From the NCBI RefSeq assembly GCF_018691265.1, contig NW_024881328.1:42231015-42295014 (forward strand): 64,000 nucleotides of DNA. Direction: 5' to 3'. Each line of letters starts with the position of its first letter. Within the stretch, counting starts at the first letter, position 1. The notes under the pieces are model-generated. The model was given only the letters and a program-made list of their open reading frames with translations, searched no databases and was not told the origin of the DNA. The translations under genes were made by a program, and so were the position numbers. This stretch comes from Tyto alba. Taxonomy: Eukaryota; Chordata; Aves; Strigiformes; Tytonidae. Positions 23,024 through 35,156 of the stretch are shown here, piece by piece.

Positions 23024-25269
23024 GTTTCTAGAAATCCAAAGTCTGGTCATCTGCCCTGACCTCACAGATTTTAAGTAGACCCACAGCCCCCAGCCAGATT
23101 CTCACATTCCCCCTTAACGATCCGGCTTTTCCAGCAAAACCAGTCACCAGTAACCACTCCAGGCGTTGATGAATCATTTAAGGAACGCTTAAATCAGCTT
23201 GGGCTGGGCAGAACTGGGCTTGGTATCTGAGGCACCCTTCCGATGGGTCCCTTCTGATTGATTCCCTGTGCTGATTGATGTTAGATTTAAAATAAAATGA
23301 GACTTTGCAAAAACAAAATCTGAAGTCTTTGAAGAGTGCTGGCACTTGGAATTAACTGGGCTTGGTTAAAGCAGGTATTAAAATGCTTTCTTGTTTTCCT
23401 TCTTTTCATTCTTTCTTTCTTTTTGATAAGCATTTCACAGCTGTTCTGAAATGCTTGTCGAGTTTATGTTTAAAAAATTATGCCACTCTACAGCACAACC
23501 CTGTGCAGATCCTAAGGAGGAGGCTCTGTGATTGACATACAGCTCAGCACTGGGGCCAGGTACAACACCAGGTACAAATTTATTATAATAAGCAGTGCTG
23601 CAGCAGAGGCTTACATCAGTGAAGGAAAACCACGGAATCCATGCTGTCATGCACAACACTTCTTTGTTCTTATCCTGACCTATCTCTCTGTGCCTTTCTC
23701 AATCATTTTCTTCTTCCAGGAAAGCAGGAAGGAAAAGCCACTCAGTTCCCCTTGTACCTAATTAAATACAGGAAAGCCTGGACAGAAGTAACCTGTAACA
23801 GTCCTCTGGCTTCAAGCCAGGAATTTATTTTAAATGGTAAGAGGTGGTGTTATTACTTCAGATAAAGAACTAAAAGTAAGACACCAAGTCTGAGCAGTTA
23901 ATAAGTATTTGTGATGAGTTTGCCAACCCACAGGATTATATTTTGCCATGAGATGTAACTGTTTGATTCCGAGGCATAATTGGAAGACCACAAGAAATCA
24001 GGACTGATCAATCAGTACTTTTGCAATAAATATTGCTGCTAAACTATGATCTTTAGCTCCTGATCAAGATGAAAGTGAGAATGAGCTTTGCCTCCAGAGA
24101 GTCTGAATTTAAGCTGGAGCTGCCACATGGCCTTGCCTGCAGGCAGGGTTCATCTTGCTGCTTTCCCAGAGGATCCGCCCTGGCTTTGTCCCTGAGGAGC
24201 CATTAAGCAGCTCTGATGGACAGAACAGATAGGAAAAAGCACTGTCATAGTAAAAGTGGCCATGTGGAGGCTTGACGGCAATTTGTTTGAAAGAGACTCT
24301 TGTGAAAAAAAAAATCGTTCTGCACACTAGCAGCTCAACAGAACTAAACAGTAGTTTCAAGGAGCAGCATCAGGTGAAGTACTGGAAGGAGTAACGCAAA
24401 GCCTGAGGGCAGTTAAGGTTGGCTCTGGGGAAGATGTGCCAGGCTTGCAAAATGCAAATCTGTTCTCTTGTGCAGCTTCACTCATTCATGTTCACAAAGG
24501 CCTGTGAATTTGGGGAAAGAGTAAGAGTCGTGTTAGGCAGGATGAATCCATTCATCCATTCGCTAAGATTGAGGGAAGGCTGGCCAGTGAAAAACGTTAA
24601 AGGGAGGAACAGAGGAGAGTGTTTATTTATAAGTAACATTCACAAAGGATAAAACTTTATCCTTTCTAGGAAGTAATGTGATTTATTGCTGAAACAGCTG
24701 GATGACACTAACTACAGATTCATCATCTGCTGAGGAGAGCTGTCTCCTCCTGTATCTCCTTTTCCACTTAATCTCTGGCTTCACATGAGGCTGTTCTACT
24801 TACAGCACAAGCAAGTAAGAATATACATCACACACAGCAACAAGCTAATGTACATCATGAGCACCAACAAGGTAACATACATCACATGCATGCCTTTATC
24901 AAGTACTTTTTAGATCACAGATGCCCAAGCAACCATCCATCATCATTTCTCAATCCAAACTAGATGTCTCCTAAAAATGCAGTCGAGAACTCAGCTGTCT
25001 CTTTTTTGTGATGGAAGATGTTGTTAGACCAAAAACTTCACCACAAAGTGTTAGCTTTCGACTCAAACACAAGACTGCTCCTACATAAAAGAGCACATGA
25101 TGCTATTGCACATAACCCAGTGAGTTATTTCTCTAACTGGATAAGCAACTAAAGCTCTTGAAGAAATACTCTGCTGCCTCTTATGAGAGGCAAAGAATTT
25201 TTGGAAGCGCCATTTATAATTCACCTGCCCTTTTTCCATGAATTCCTGAGTGAGATGGTGTTCATGTAC
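23024..25269 (-). other. Region between first exon E and relic/exon F
   Basis: Intronic or promoter spacer of exon E. It contains a C/T-rich TTCTTTCTTTC stretch near 23411-23425 and a loosely repeated AACAAG..AATGTACATCA-type sequence near 24800-24890. No gene or mobile element was recognised. Confidence 0.6.
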
Positions 25270-25385
25270 CTGACTTCAGCTGGAATTAAACACAGCATAG
25301 CAGATGATCCCCTCATCGAACAAAATCCCCATGTTGGGCAGACCCAGTGAAAGGAGGTGGAATCACATCTTGTTCTCCTGGTCTA
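25270..25385 (-). pseudogene. UGT1A first-exon relic, 3' end only
   Basis: Minus-strand translation reads ...GLPNMGILFDEGIICYAVFN, then a stop, then Ser-Gln followed by a GTACAT donor at 25269. This matches the PVMPNMVFIGGINC..KK.LSQ|GT end of intact exons. The upstream aromatic segment is degraded. Similarity is short, so confidence is moderate. Confidence 0.45.
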
Positions 25386-25555
25386 TTTTTCATGTGGTTT
25401 AGCTACACAGAAAGCATTAATTTAAATTAAGTCTTTAGGGAAGAAACATCCATATCAAACACACTATTAAACCTCACTCAGATCATGGAGGTATACGGCT
25501 GCCAGAACTTTCCCCTTATTATACGTTTCCCAGCCAGTCACTGACCTGAGATAAT

Positions 25556-26371
25556 TTTTTTTCCGTCCACAGTTTATGCCTGCAACGAAAATCATATTGG
25601 ACATTACAGGCATGGGATAGTCAAAGTCAAGTCTCTTCAGCCAAATGGATCCATGACTTAAAAGCTGCGTAATTGTCATCGGCTTTTGGAGAAAGTCTGA
25701 GGCCAAGCTTTCAAATGGTGAAAAGATCATACTGCAGGTGAAAGACTCTGAAATGCTAATCAGGAAGTTTTTCACTCTCTGAGAGAACGTCATATGGTCT
25801 GTATTGAGTGAGAACATTTGTGGGATATAAGAAGGTGGGTCTGGACTCTGAGCAGCATGAATGTCTCTAGCACGTGGACACCCCACAAGAAGACAGTAGG
25901 GATAGAAAAGTGCAAAGCAATTATCTGTCCGCAGGGTGTCAGAGGATCTGTAAAGATGGCATCAAATTTGCTTTCTTCAATGTATTTCATAATCTCTTTG
26001 TTGTACAGTAAGGAACTGCAGAAATCATGAAACATGGCAGAGCTCTTTCGGAAATTATCCCAAATATTCAAAAATCTGATCAGGAAAGGCTCTTCGCTAA
26101 AACAGTTTGCACTAAGTGAGCGCATAAATTCTTCCATCTCTTCCTTTTTGAAAGGCATGGGATATGTTTTCAATTCATATACCCTCGAGGAATCTATCAG
26201 CATTTTTCTGTCTGGAGCGATAACAACTATTTCATGCCCTCTCTTGCTTAGCTCATCCAGCACTTCCTTCACACTCAGCCAGTGGCTGCCTTCCATCGGG
26301 ATCACCAGCAGTTTCCCAGCAGCAGCAGGACTCAGGCAGCACAAGAGGGGGAGCAGCACTGCCACCAGCAT
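25556..26371 (-). pseudogene. UGT1A: UGT1A first exon F, disrupted by two frameshifts
   Basis: From the ATG at 26371 a signal peptide (MLVAVLLPLLCCLSPAAAG), KLLVIPMEGSHW (His at residue 30) and FDAIFTDPLTPCG read normally. The frame breaks near 25878-25893, after IPTVFLWG. The continuation (SPDPPSYIPQMFS ... HGSIWLKRLDF) is in another frame. A second shift at an 8-A run (plus-strand T run 25565-25572) brings the donor CAG|GTCAGT back to the original frame. Two codons are also missing in DFDYPMPV, and Asn follows Ser in place of Pro (VMSN). The exon is 816 nt, shorter than its neighbours. It is probably a recent pseudogene, but homopolymer sequencing errors could explain both shifts. Confidence 0.85.
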
Positions 26372-26557
26372 GTTTCCAGTTGGATGGACAGGAACCCGTG
26401 CAACAAGAGAGGCCAGGGGCGCTTCACAAGCTTTTGTAGCTTTGCTCCACCTATGCGACACTCCACTACTTGGCAATGCTTCCTAGCTCTGCCCTTTTGA
26501 CTTGCCTCCCGTTTCAAGTGTTCACAAGTTTGCACGCAATGTAGTCACGGTAGGTGA

Positions 26558-26567
26558 TTAATGATTA
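26558..26567. promoter_or_regulatory. HNF1-like motif upstream of exon F
   Basis: TTAATGATTA is an exact match to the core of the palindromic HNF1 site (TTAATNATTA), about 190 nt upstream of the exon F ATG. HNF1A is an established activator of mammalian UGT1A promoters. Function here is inferred from motif and position only. Confidence 0.35.
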
Positions 26568-26734
26568 TGAAATGTTGAGATGTGGTTTGTACTTCAAAAG
26601 CGGGCCTGCGTGATGGCAAGAAAGGTGTGTCTCCTATCATACACTTCGCTCGCCCAAGCTGAGACTACAGCTCAATGCCTCGGCCTTCTCTTCTTCCCGC
26701 AGTAGGATCACAGGCTCATGACACTTCTTACCGC

Positions 26735-26925
26735 CAGCAACCCAGCAACTTTTGCTGATATTTACTGGCAACATGCTCTAAGCCGCATGGGAACCCGTAA
26801 AAGAAATGTATACACGGAGCGGATGGACAGAAAAACTACTGACCCCTTATGGTAGTACTGGGTCTATAAAGATCACACTAGAATTACTCTTTCCCAGCTA
26901 GTGTTGGAGTTCCCTATGCCACTGA
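26735..26925 (-). pseudogene. UGT1A first-exon relic, middle segment
   Basis: Minus-strand translation gives SSVIFIDPVLP, a stop at 26847-26849, then Gly, and further on LSIRSVYTFLLRVPMRL. This matches KFDAVFTDPVLPCG...LSIPSVYFLRGLPC of intact exons, with in-frame stops and indels. Flanking parts of the exon are not recognisable. Confidence 0.6.
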
Positions 26926-27652
26926 AGGCTGATAGAGTTGTTACAGTGTATAGTAAATTGGTATTTTTTTATTACTGTTTTCATTTCTAGTAAAGCTGAG
27001 GCAAGTTGTACAGTGAAACATAGCTTATAGTAAAGTTAAATATGAGAAATCAATGTTAAAGTACCTGGGTTTTGTTTTCTACTTTTTTTAAATAACCAAA
27101 ACCAGTTGGTATAACTCAGAAAAATGATTTTTTTTTTTTTATTGATGCAAACATGCATTTTTTTGAAGATAAGTAGCCAAGAGAAAATTTTTCCCCATCT
27201 CTACATATAACTTCCATCTAACCTCTTAGCCTATTGGATATATAACTAAGTAGCAAAACAGCAATTCACCATTGCACCTCGGGTATCATAAACCAACAAC
27301 ACCTTTCTAATTCATGAACTCACGAGTTCATGGCCAGTGTCAGCTCAGTTCATGACTGCAACAGTTCATCAGCTCTGTGGGTCGAGGTCCTTCTTGGTTG
27401 TAAGTTGTTGGGGTTTTAAATGTTGGTGATAACCTCTCACCATAAAAGTTTATAAGTAGGTGGCTGGACAGGTGCCTTTGGGATATAATTTTTGCCTCCA
27501 GGGCACTCAGAGCTAGCTCTACACGACTGGTGGAGCTTTCTTTCACATGCAGTTTCTGCATGCTTATTTTTAAGTCCGGTGGGAAAGCTTTGACCTTATT
27601 GACAACCTGCCCTCCAAAAAGAACAGCCAGCTCCATCACCTACACTGTCCCC

Positions 27653-27722
27653 ATATGGTAGTTTACAACATAGGATTAATTTAACTACATACGGTAGTTT
27701 ACAACATGGGATTAACCTAACA
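27653..27722. repeat. Short direct repeat, 36-bp period
   Basis: Two copies of a GGTAGTTTACAACAT.GGAT unit followed by TAA..TAAC, spaced 36 bp. It is a simple local duplication. Confidence 0.8.
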
Positions 27723-28873
27723 GGAATTTTCAAACAGCTCAGGAGAAGGTGATGCACAGGAACAGACTTGTTGCTCATAACCTCTGAAAAGACTGTCAAA
27801 TGAACACTAGAAGATGTGTCCAAGCTTGCCCACTCCTGACTCCACGTCCTTTTGAAAGACCAACCCCCTGTGAGAAACTGCAACCCCTTTTCCTTCATTC
27901 AAACATATATAACCAGTTAGAGTGAACCAAGTGGCACTAGAAACTGTCCTGTCACTCCCAACACAAGCACTAAACATACTTACTTGGGCAAAAGTGGAGG
28001 TTATTAGGGCTTTCTTCTACACTACTCTGTTTCAGGAGTACTCACAATTTGTATTAATTGAATATACCTTTCCTGCTCTCAATATGATATAGAATACACT
28101 GTACTTGATTCAGAAACCTGCTTGGTACCCGCAAACCTGAATGGGAATTTACAGAAGACATCTGTGCCCAAAAAAGCTTAAAACCTAATTAAATAACCTA
28201 TAAAGGAAAGAGAAGGTACAATTTAAAAAGGCTTTCTTTTGGGGTTTAGATATCGACACAGTGACATAATATCAGGGATGTAAATTAATCAATCTGCCAG
28301 ATGGAAGTGACAGAAAAAGAACTGATGAACAGCTAAAATCTTAAGTCCCATGACCTTCAATGTAGATGGAAAGAGAATGGGTGTATGGAAGTATGGACGG
28401 ACAGCTCTGAGGGGAAGACACTACAGGGCAGAGAGCAGACTGTGCTTATGGGTGTTCCTCAGGCTACTCTTTCAGATCAATATAGCAAAGTCCCCCGAGC
28501 CCGGCTTTGGTTGCAGGGACAGCTCCTACATAAGAAACTTAGATGAAATGGAAGCTAACTAGTCCAGCTCCTGTTGGGGAGGAAAGTTTGCAACTCACCA
28601 GAAATTATATGAGCTTCAGTTCAACAAAAGAGCTTACCATTTGCATGAAAGTTACGTGTCGCTTAAATTCTCATATCTGATAAGGCTTTAGGTTTCAGAA
28701 AACGATATAATCTGAATGATGGATACTAGGAAATAACAACTCTGCATCATGCAGGATTTCTCATTAGCCTTCTGTCTTTAAATACCAAGTAGTGTCATTT
28801 AGGTTTTGATAGAAGAATGTTTAAGCATTTATGTTCTTGCCTTTTCAATACAAAACAAAATAAAATTTTATAC

Positions 28874-29743
28874 CTGAGACAGTTTTTTCTTCTGACCACA
28901 GTTTATCCCTCCAATAAAAACCATGTTTGGCATCACTGGTCTCGGGAAATCAAACACAAAATCATATCTCATTAGCCAAACAGATCCATGGCTTAGAAGG
29001 TCTGCAGCTGTCAACTTCTTTTCCAAAATCTCGTATGCAAGTTCTTCAAATGGAGCAAACATAGGCTTACAGTAAATTAACTCCAGCATACGGACCAGCA
29101 TGTTTTTCACACGTTGAGCAAACGTCATGCTATCTGAATTATTTAGGAATAATCTGGGGACATAAGAAGGAGGGTTTGGACACTGGGTAGCATCAGAATC
29201 CAGACCGCAAGGGAATCCCCGCAAAAAGTAGATGGAAGGAACTGAAAGATATTCACCAATTATAGGTCCACACATCATAATTGGATCCGTGAAAATCACA
29301 TCAAATTTGCTCTCTCTCAAATACTGCATCATGTCTTCATTGTGCAAAAGGCTCTTACAGCTGGTGAAAAAGTACTTGGAAATTTCTATCACGCTTTGAT
29401 ACATTGTAATAATAGTATTCAAAACAGATTGTTCAATAAAATGAGCATTAATGAATGACTTGATCACAACAGCTAAATGTTCCTCTGTGTAAGGTATTGG
29501 ATATACTTTCACTGTATAATTCTGAGGGTCCTTTGACTTCATATACAAACTTGTTGATGGTACAAGCACAACAACTTCATGTCCGTTTTGCTGGAGTTTC
29601 TCCACTACTGGGCGCATGCTGAGCCAGTGACTTCCATCCTGAGGTATCACGAGGATCTTTCCACCTTCAGCAAAGATCAAAGATGATGTCAGAAGAAGAA
29701 ATATCCCAGTACCTTGGTAAAAATGCTGAAATGGAAGAGCCAT
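28874..29743 (-). CDS. UGT1A: UGT1A alternative first exon G
   Basis: Open first exon of 290 codons, the longest here, from the ATG at 29743 to donor CAG|GTATAA. It encodes a signal peptide ending ...LLLTSSLIFAEGG, then KILVIPQDGSHW (catalytic His at residue 39) and VVVLVPSTSLYMKSKDPQNY, with a small insertion compared with other copies. FDVIFTDPIMMCG has Met-Met before Cys. The CPNPPSYVPRLFL segment and HGSVWLMRYDFVFDFPRPVM follow, ending ...KKLSQ. With exons 2-5 it gives 535 residues. A good TATA box lies about 50 nt upstream. Confidence 0.95.
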
Positions 29744-29790
29744 TTCGGTGGACGTAGAGAGTTCTGCTGTGGAGGCATCCGACACAGTCC

Positions 29791-29797
29791 TTTATAT
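29791..29797 (-). promoter_or_regulatory. TATA box of first exon G
   Basis: ATATAAA on the minus strand, about 48-54 nt upstream of the exon G ATG. This predicts a start near 29765 and a 5' UTR of only about 20 nt, as is usual for UGT1A first exons. Confidence 0.55.
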
Positions 29798-32700
29798 GAA
29801 GGTCCATGCAAGCTTTAACATTTCTGCAGAGAACTTATTGACTTGCAGAAATAAATATTTAACTTCCCAATTGCTCATACAACAGGGAACTATTCTTGAA
29901 AAAACATGCTGCCCTTTGTACTTTCTGTTAATTTTTAAGCTTGGAAGTCAGCACATTCCTTCCTTCATGAAATTAAGACCAGGGATGTCATCTTGTAATA
30001 ATAATTGTGACTAATACCATTGACTTGGTAAGTACTCAGTGAGAAAATAAGCCTAGGTTTGCTTTCAAAATTCAACCTTTAAAATACACCCAGAAGAACG
30101 AATGGAAATTGCAACACCATTTCTTTTATGGACTCCTAACTGAGAACACCTAACCAGTATGTAGAAAGCTGATGTTAAATTCCCACCTTCTGGAAGCAGT
30201 CAAACCCACAAGTCTTATGAATATATCACAGCTACCAGGATGTACCACGCAATCCCAAATCTGAGGAGAAGAACGACAAACCTGTTTGGCTTTTCTCCCC
30301 ATGGTACTAGACAAAAAAAAAAAACAAACTAAATGATGGGTTCAAGGCAAGTGAAGGGAAAAGAGGTGGGCATAGACCTTTTGGGACACCAAGAAGGAGC
30401 CTTGGTCTTCGGTCACTGTCCCCAAACCCCCTTTTATATATTGTGTGCAAGACAAAATTTAGGAGGAGATATTGTATCTTTTATTAATCCCACTGATAAC
30501 ACGCACATGGAAAACCCCAACAAGCAAACTAGGCTTCTGAGCTCTCCTCCCTTTGCAGATAGAGGTGGTAACATAAGCAACCACATATAGGTGTCTCCTG
30601 GAGCCCTTCAGCTCTGAGCCCTGACAGAGCTGCAAACTCTCCTTTCCTCTTTCATGTTCCCTTCTGAGCAGCAGCCCAACTTTTACGAGAAAATAGAGCC
30701 TCTCTCGATTAAATTAATCAGGAACTTTGTAGTTGGACCTGTGGGTTTGAATCCACTCACAAGGAGGCACAAGCTGTCCCTAGAGTTCATGTTTTCTGAG
30801 AGAGGAACTGATTGCTGGCCGTTATAGAAAAACTCAGTGGTGATACCCCAGCTTGGGTTTCCAAAGAAAGCTCTACTAGGGTGGTGTGACCCCTTGTTTG
30901 CTGGCATTCCCTGCTGTCCTCTGGAAAGTTGCAGTGAACTAAGGCCCTCAGGGTTTTGCTGGAGAAATGTTTTCTTTATGCAAGTAAAAGCAATGCCAGA
31001 CCAGTGTCTTTTGGGTGGTGCTAAGGAAGAGGTCCCTGCGAAAAGCTGATGCAAAACTATCAGCAGCACATTCTCCCTGTTCCTTTCTCTACTGAAGAGT
31101 TTTCTACTAGAACTCTCTCAAACTGCTTATCTCTGAGTTGGACTGGTTGTGATGTGTGGATTTCTTCTAGCCCGGGCAGCAAACACTGAGGGAAGAGGAT
31201 AGCAAATGGAGCTCAGCAGCTACTTGTTATATGAGCAGAACTAAAACTAGAACTAGAATGTTTGTTGAGGGAGCCTGAAATGTTGGTTTCATCTACTGGA
31301 TTTGTTTTCTTGTTGCTAGATGACATCACACCCTTATGCTCTGGGTCTTGCAAGCAGGAAAAAGTTGTTCAAATGCAAGAGTGTGTGAATGATGTAATTT
31401 GATTTCCCAGCTTTCTGGATGGTGGATCAGGCTTACACATTTTGTCAGCAGAAATCCTTGTTTAATTGAACTCAGTCCCTTTTTGATGCTAAACAGTGTC
31501 AGGCATAAGGATTACAGTAAAATGCAGATTGATAGCTGCTAACACAAACCTGCCTGATTCCCCCCTTACATTTTACATAGCTATGGAGATACACTGGTGT
31601 TCGCCTGCACAGGATGAGATAGTATGTAGTTTGGCTAGCATGACTTCAGAGGAAAAACAACCCATGAAAGTGATGACTGCAAGTCAGAAAGTAACCTTAC
31701 TCTAAGCCTTTGTGGTAGCAAGAAGCAGCAGGCAGCTAGGGAAATCACAGAACACAGATTATTTCTAGAGCAGCTCTTTCCAAAGCAGTGAACAGAAAGC
31801 ATATGAAAATGATTGCATGTGATCTTGAAATTAATGACTGTATCCTAACAGAAAAAGTGACATTTAAGGCTGCCCAGGTAACTGTAACTGGAACATTTCC
31901 TAACTTCTGTAGGGCAATGTATTTGATATTTGTAAATTTAATGCTCTTACAGCCTTTCTAGAGTTTTGTGCGTAGACCTCTGTCAAATACTGTACTTTTA
32001 GACTCACATTAGGGAATGTATTTTAATTTAACCAGAAGACAAACTTCCCATGGAAAGGGAAACTAAGGGAGTAGTTCCATTTGATATTATGGACTTTCTG
32101 TCAAAAGAACTGTGTTTTACAGCTTCCTTCAATATCTCTTTTGCAAATTATGGGAGACAGCGGAATGTGGACAAGAGCAAACTGAAGAGGACAGTGAGAT
32201 GAATGGTTTGGTTAGAGCAGTTGCTTCAGGTTGATACATCCTGTGCATCGAAGATGTACAATGCACGATAGTTAAACTTTCTCTTTCACAAGTAGAGCTG
32301 CTTTTACTTGCCTGATGTTGTGTATTCTGCCATTGCAACATAAGGCAGATGAATATTATTGTCAGCTTTAAAGGCACTCAGCATCCTTTACAAAAACATA
32401 ATAGACAGATGCTGACGTGGTATCAGGTTGCTCTGAAGCACCGCAAGGCTCATCAACACCTTGAATATTGCATAAAAAAACCGACCCTAGTATTTGGTTC
32501 ATGAACAGAGTGGTGACTACTGCTTCAGTGCTGAAAATGAGCGTTCCCCTATAGCTGTACTAATCTTAGCTACCCATGTTAGCAAATTAACAGTACCTGC
32601 AGACATGATGGGATCCCTTCTGAGGTCACGCAAAGTGATGTTTCGGTTGTGCAGGCTTTTGAAAAGTATGTCTCTGTGTACCAGGTATGTGTGGGCACTT

Positions 32701-35156
32701 TGGTACTTCTGACTGTATTCTTTGGCTTCTTGCCAAAGTCTTTGGTTTCTGCTTTAATTGCATATTTCAGAGGGCCAGTTAGAAATGTGTCCTTATGGGA
32801 TCTCCCCAGATGCTGCTGGCTCTGGCAGGAGGGTTTCAGAACAGGTCCTGTTTTCCTAATCCTTGTGCTAGAAGGACAAACCACAGGGTTTTTATTCAGT
32901 TACACTTCTCATTTACTTGAGTAACTACCTACTTAAATCTGGGGTTACTCTAATGTTTAAAGTTAATCAGTTGTTTAAATAAGTAATGGGTGTGTTAGGT
33001 TAAAAAGAGCACAAACAACTTTGGAAGGTTGCTATAGCTTACATTTCTGAACTTTGCTTTGATCAAATCATACGAGCTTTGTTTTTATGAGCTGCCCAAA
33101 AAAAGCAGCTTTGCATTAACCTTGATTAAAGACGAGATATTCATCGAAGTGTCTCAGGGCTTACAGTCCGAGTACATTTGGGATGTCCCCTAATGAAGGA
33201 CCACTTACCGTTCTGGCCTTCAGGTATTTCTGGACTCATTAGAGGATCACGCTGGCACTGGACCTCTGCTCAGTCAAGATATTGGGTCTGATTTCCTGCA
33301 AGCCTTGTATTAAACCTCCAGACACATTAGGACTTGGCGACTGGATTTAACGTGCCTGTTAGTGAATATGTAATTTCTGCTGATACAGGTGCCCATGCAA
33401 AGTGCTGGGCAAGAGGAAATCCAGCCTGAGACAGCCAGTGAGGTTATCTCAATTAGTAAGCTTATGTTCCCCCAGGCCCAGTCCTGTGGTCACATGCTCT
33501 CCCACTCCCTCTGAGACTGCAGACTGTGGATGATGCTTGTGGCTCAGGAGAGTCAGAGAATTTAGGATTTAATCCCCAGCTCTATGCTGTATAAGACCCA
33601 TATGCACAGTTCTGCAAAAGTATGAGCTCCTTAGCACCCCAATGTCTTCAACTCCAGAGCAGGGACTCCATGGGGCCACATCTTAACTTTTTGTTTTCTT
33701 GTACATTGAGCAATAGGCTACTGGGTTTCAGAGACTTATCTATTCTTATGATATGATTATACTTTTGAACAGTAATGAACAACACAGGGTTTACCACTGT
33801 GTATGAACTGGCAGAATTTTTCTCTCTTCTATGACTCACTTCACATTTGTTTACACTCTACAGCATTATTGCCTTGTTTCACTGTTCAGAGTGAAATAGG
33901 AGAAATTTCTCTGCTCTCTGTAGAAAATGTAGCTAGAAAAGGCAGGCGGAAGATAGGAATAAACAAGGTTTTTCCAGGTTTGGAACATGTCATTTCCACC
34001 AAACGACAAACATCAGTGTAAAGACAGGAGATGCTACATATAAAATGAGGGCAGGATGGCTCTACCCTGGTAGCAAGCTTACAAACTGTTTGCAGTTCCC
34101 AGACCTTCTAAGATATATAAATGAAGACTTGTATCATACAACCAACTAGAATTTGCCTCTTAAATCTCAAACTATTAAGTGCCACTCTCTTGAGCCTAGC
34201 GCGAGTGAATGCCTTATTTATATTATTATTCTAATATTGTAATTTATAACATTACTCTTTATTTGCCTTATTCTTTATTAAGTTTAGTGGACTCCGCATA
34301 AGCCTGTCAAAGAGTATAAAAGGAATACAGAAGAAAAAGAAAAAAACTCTTCATCTCAAAGATATTGTACTGCACTAGTGGGTGCAGTGATACTGTGTGA
34401 CCACAATTCAAAAGTGAGGGAGTCATTTCATAGGAAAGAGATTTATGTCCTGCTTTGTGCCTGGAAAGAAATGTCTAGTGCTATTAACTGTTTTAGAGAC
34501 TATATGGTAACTATCAAAACAGATTTAAATTTCTAGATTAGCTTTAAAAACCTTGCAGAACAATTCTGGTAAAAGCAAATGCCAAGAAATAGGTATAAAA
34601 ACCTATCTGAGTTTTGCATACAAGTGTCATGAAATACAGTATTTTAGATTTATTCTTCCCATTTCAACATGGCATTTATGTTTCACCGTGGTCTACAAAC
34701 AGAAATAACATTGACAGCCAGTTTGGAAACCATACGTTACAAAAACACAATCAAAGCAAATTAAATGACTTTGACCCTGGAGTTAAAACCAGAAGATGAC
34801 TCTCAGTGCATGGTCTTTAGGTTTTTGGTCAGGTGAAAGAAATATATGCTAGACTCCATGAAAATGAAATCAAAACTGTGTCTGGTGAATAATATACATT
34901 CGCTGGGGACAGTCATTTGTAGCTTGCAGATGAAGCCCATTTGTTGTTGGACTTGTCAGAAAATCCTCATTAACTAAAATAAATCATGTGACTTCAGCAA
35001 AGTAATTTGATTTCAGTCTGTGGAGAACAACTATCAAAACCTGGGTGTATTAAATCACTACCAGAAGTTTAAAAAAATTCAATAGCACTAAACTTCCAGA
35101 GATGATTTAATCACATTTCATTGGCCAATGTATAATTTCAAGGAAAAAGAACATAC
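29798..35156 (-). other. Large spacer between first exons G and H
   Basis: A 5.4-kb stretch, the largest gap in the array. An A run lies at about 30311-30322. I looked for first-exon signatures (SHWLSM, PPSY, MPNM) on the minus strand and found no convincing copy. No CR1 or LTR was recognised, and short open frames look random. Confidence 0.6.

Larger units (their letters stand above)
26372..28873 (-). other. Region between exon F and first exon G
   Basis: Holds an HNF1-like motif at 26558-26567 upstream of F, a first-exon relic at 26735-26925 and a short direct repeat at 27653-27722 (all listed). There is an AT-rich stretch with T runs at 27126-27140. Nothing else was recognised. Confidence 0.6.

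Noticed and set aside
30960..31030. Weak resemblance to the SHWLSM region of a UGT1A first exon (AATGCCAGACCAGTGTCTTT)
   Set aside because: The match is short and does not extend into recognisable UGT sequence on either side.
32494..32924. Overlapping plus-strand frames that looked like a possible exon between G and H
   Set aside because: No known motif, and the frame is interrupted without consistent splice sites.
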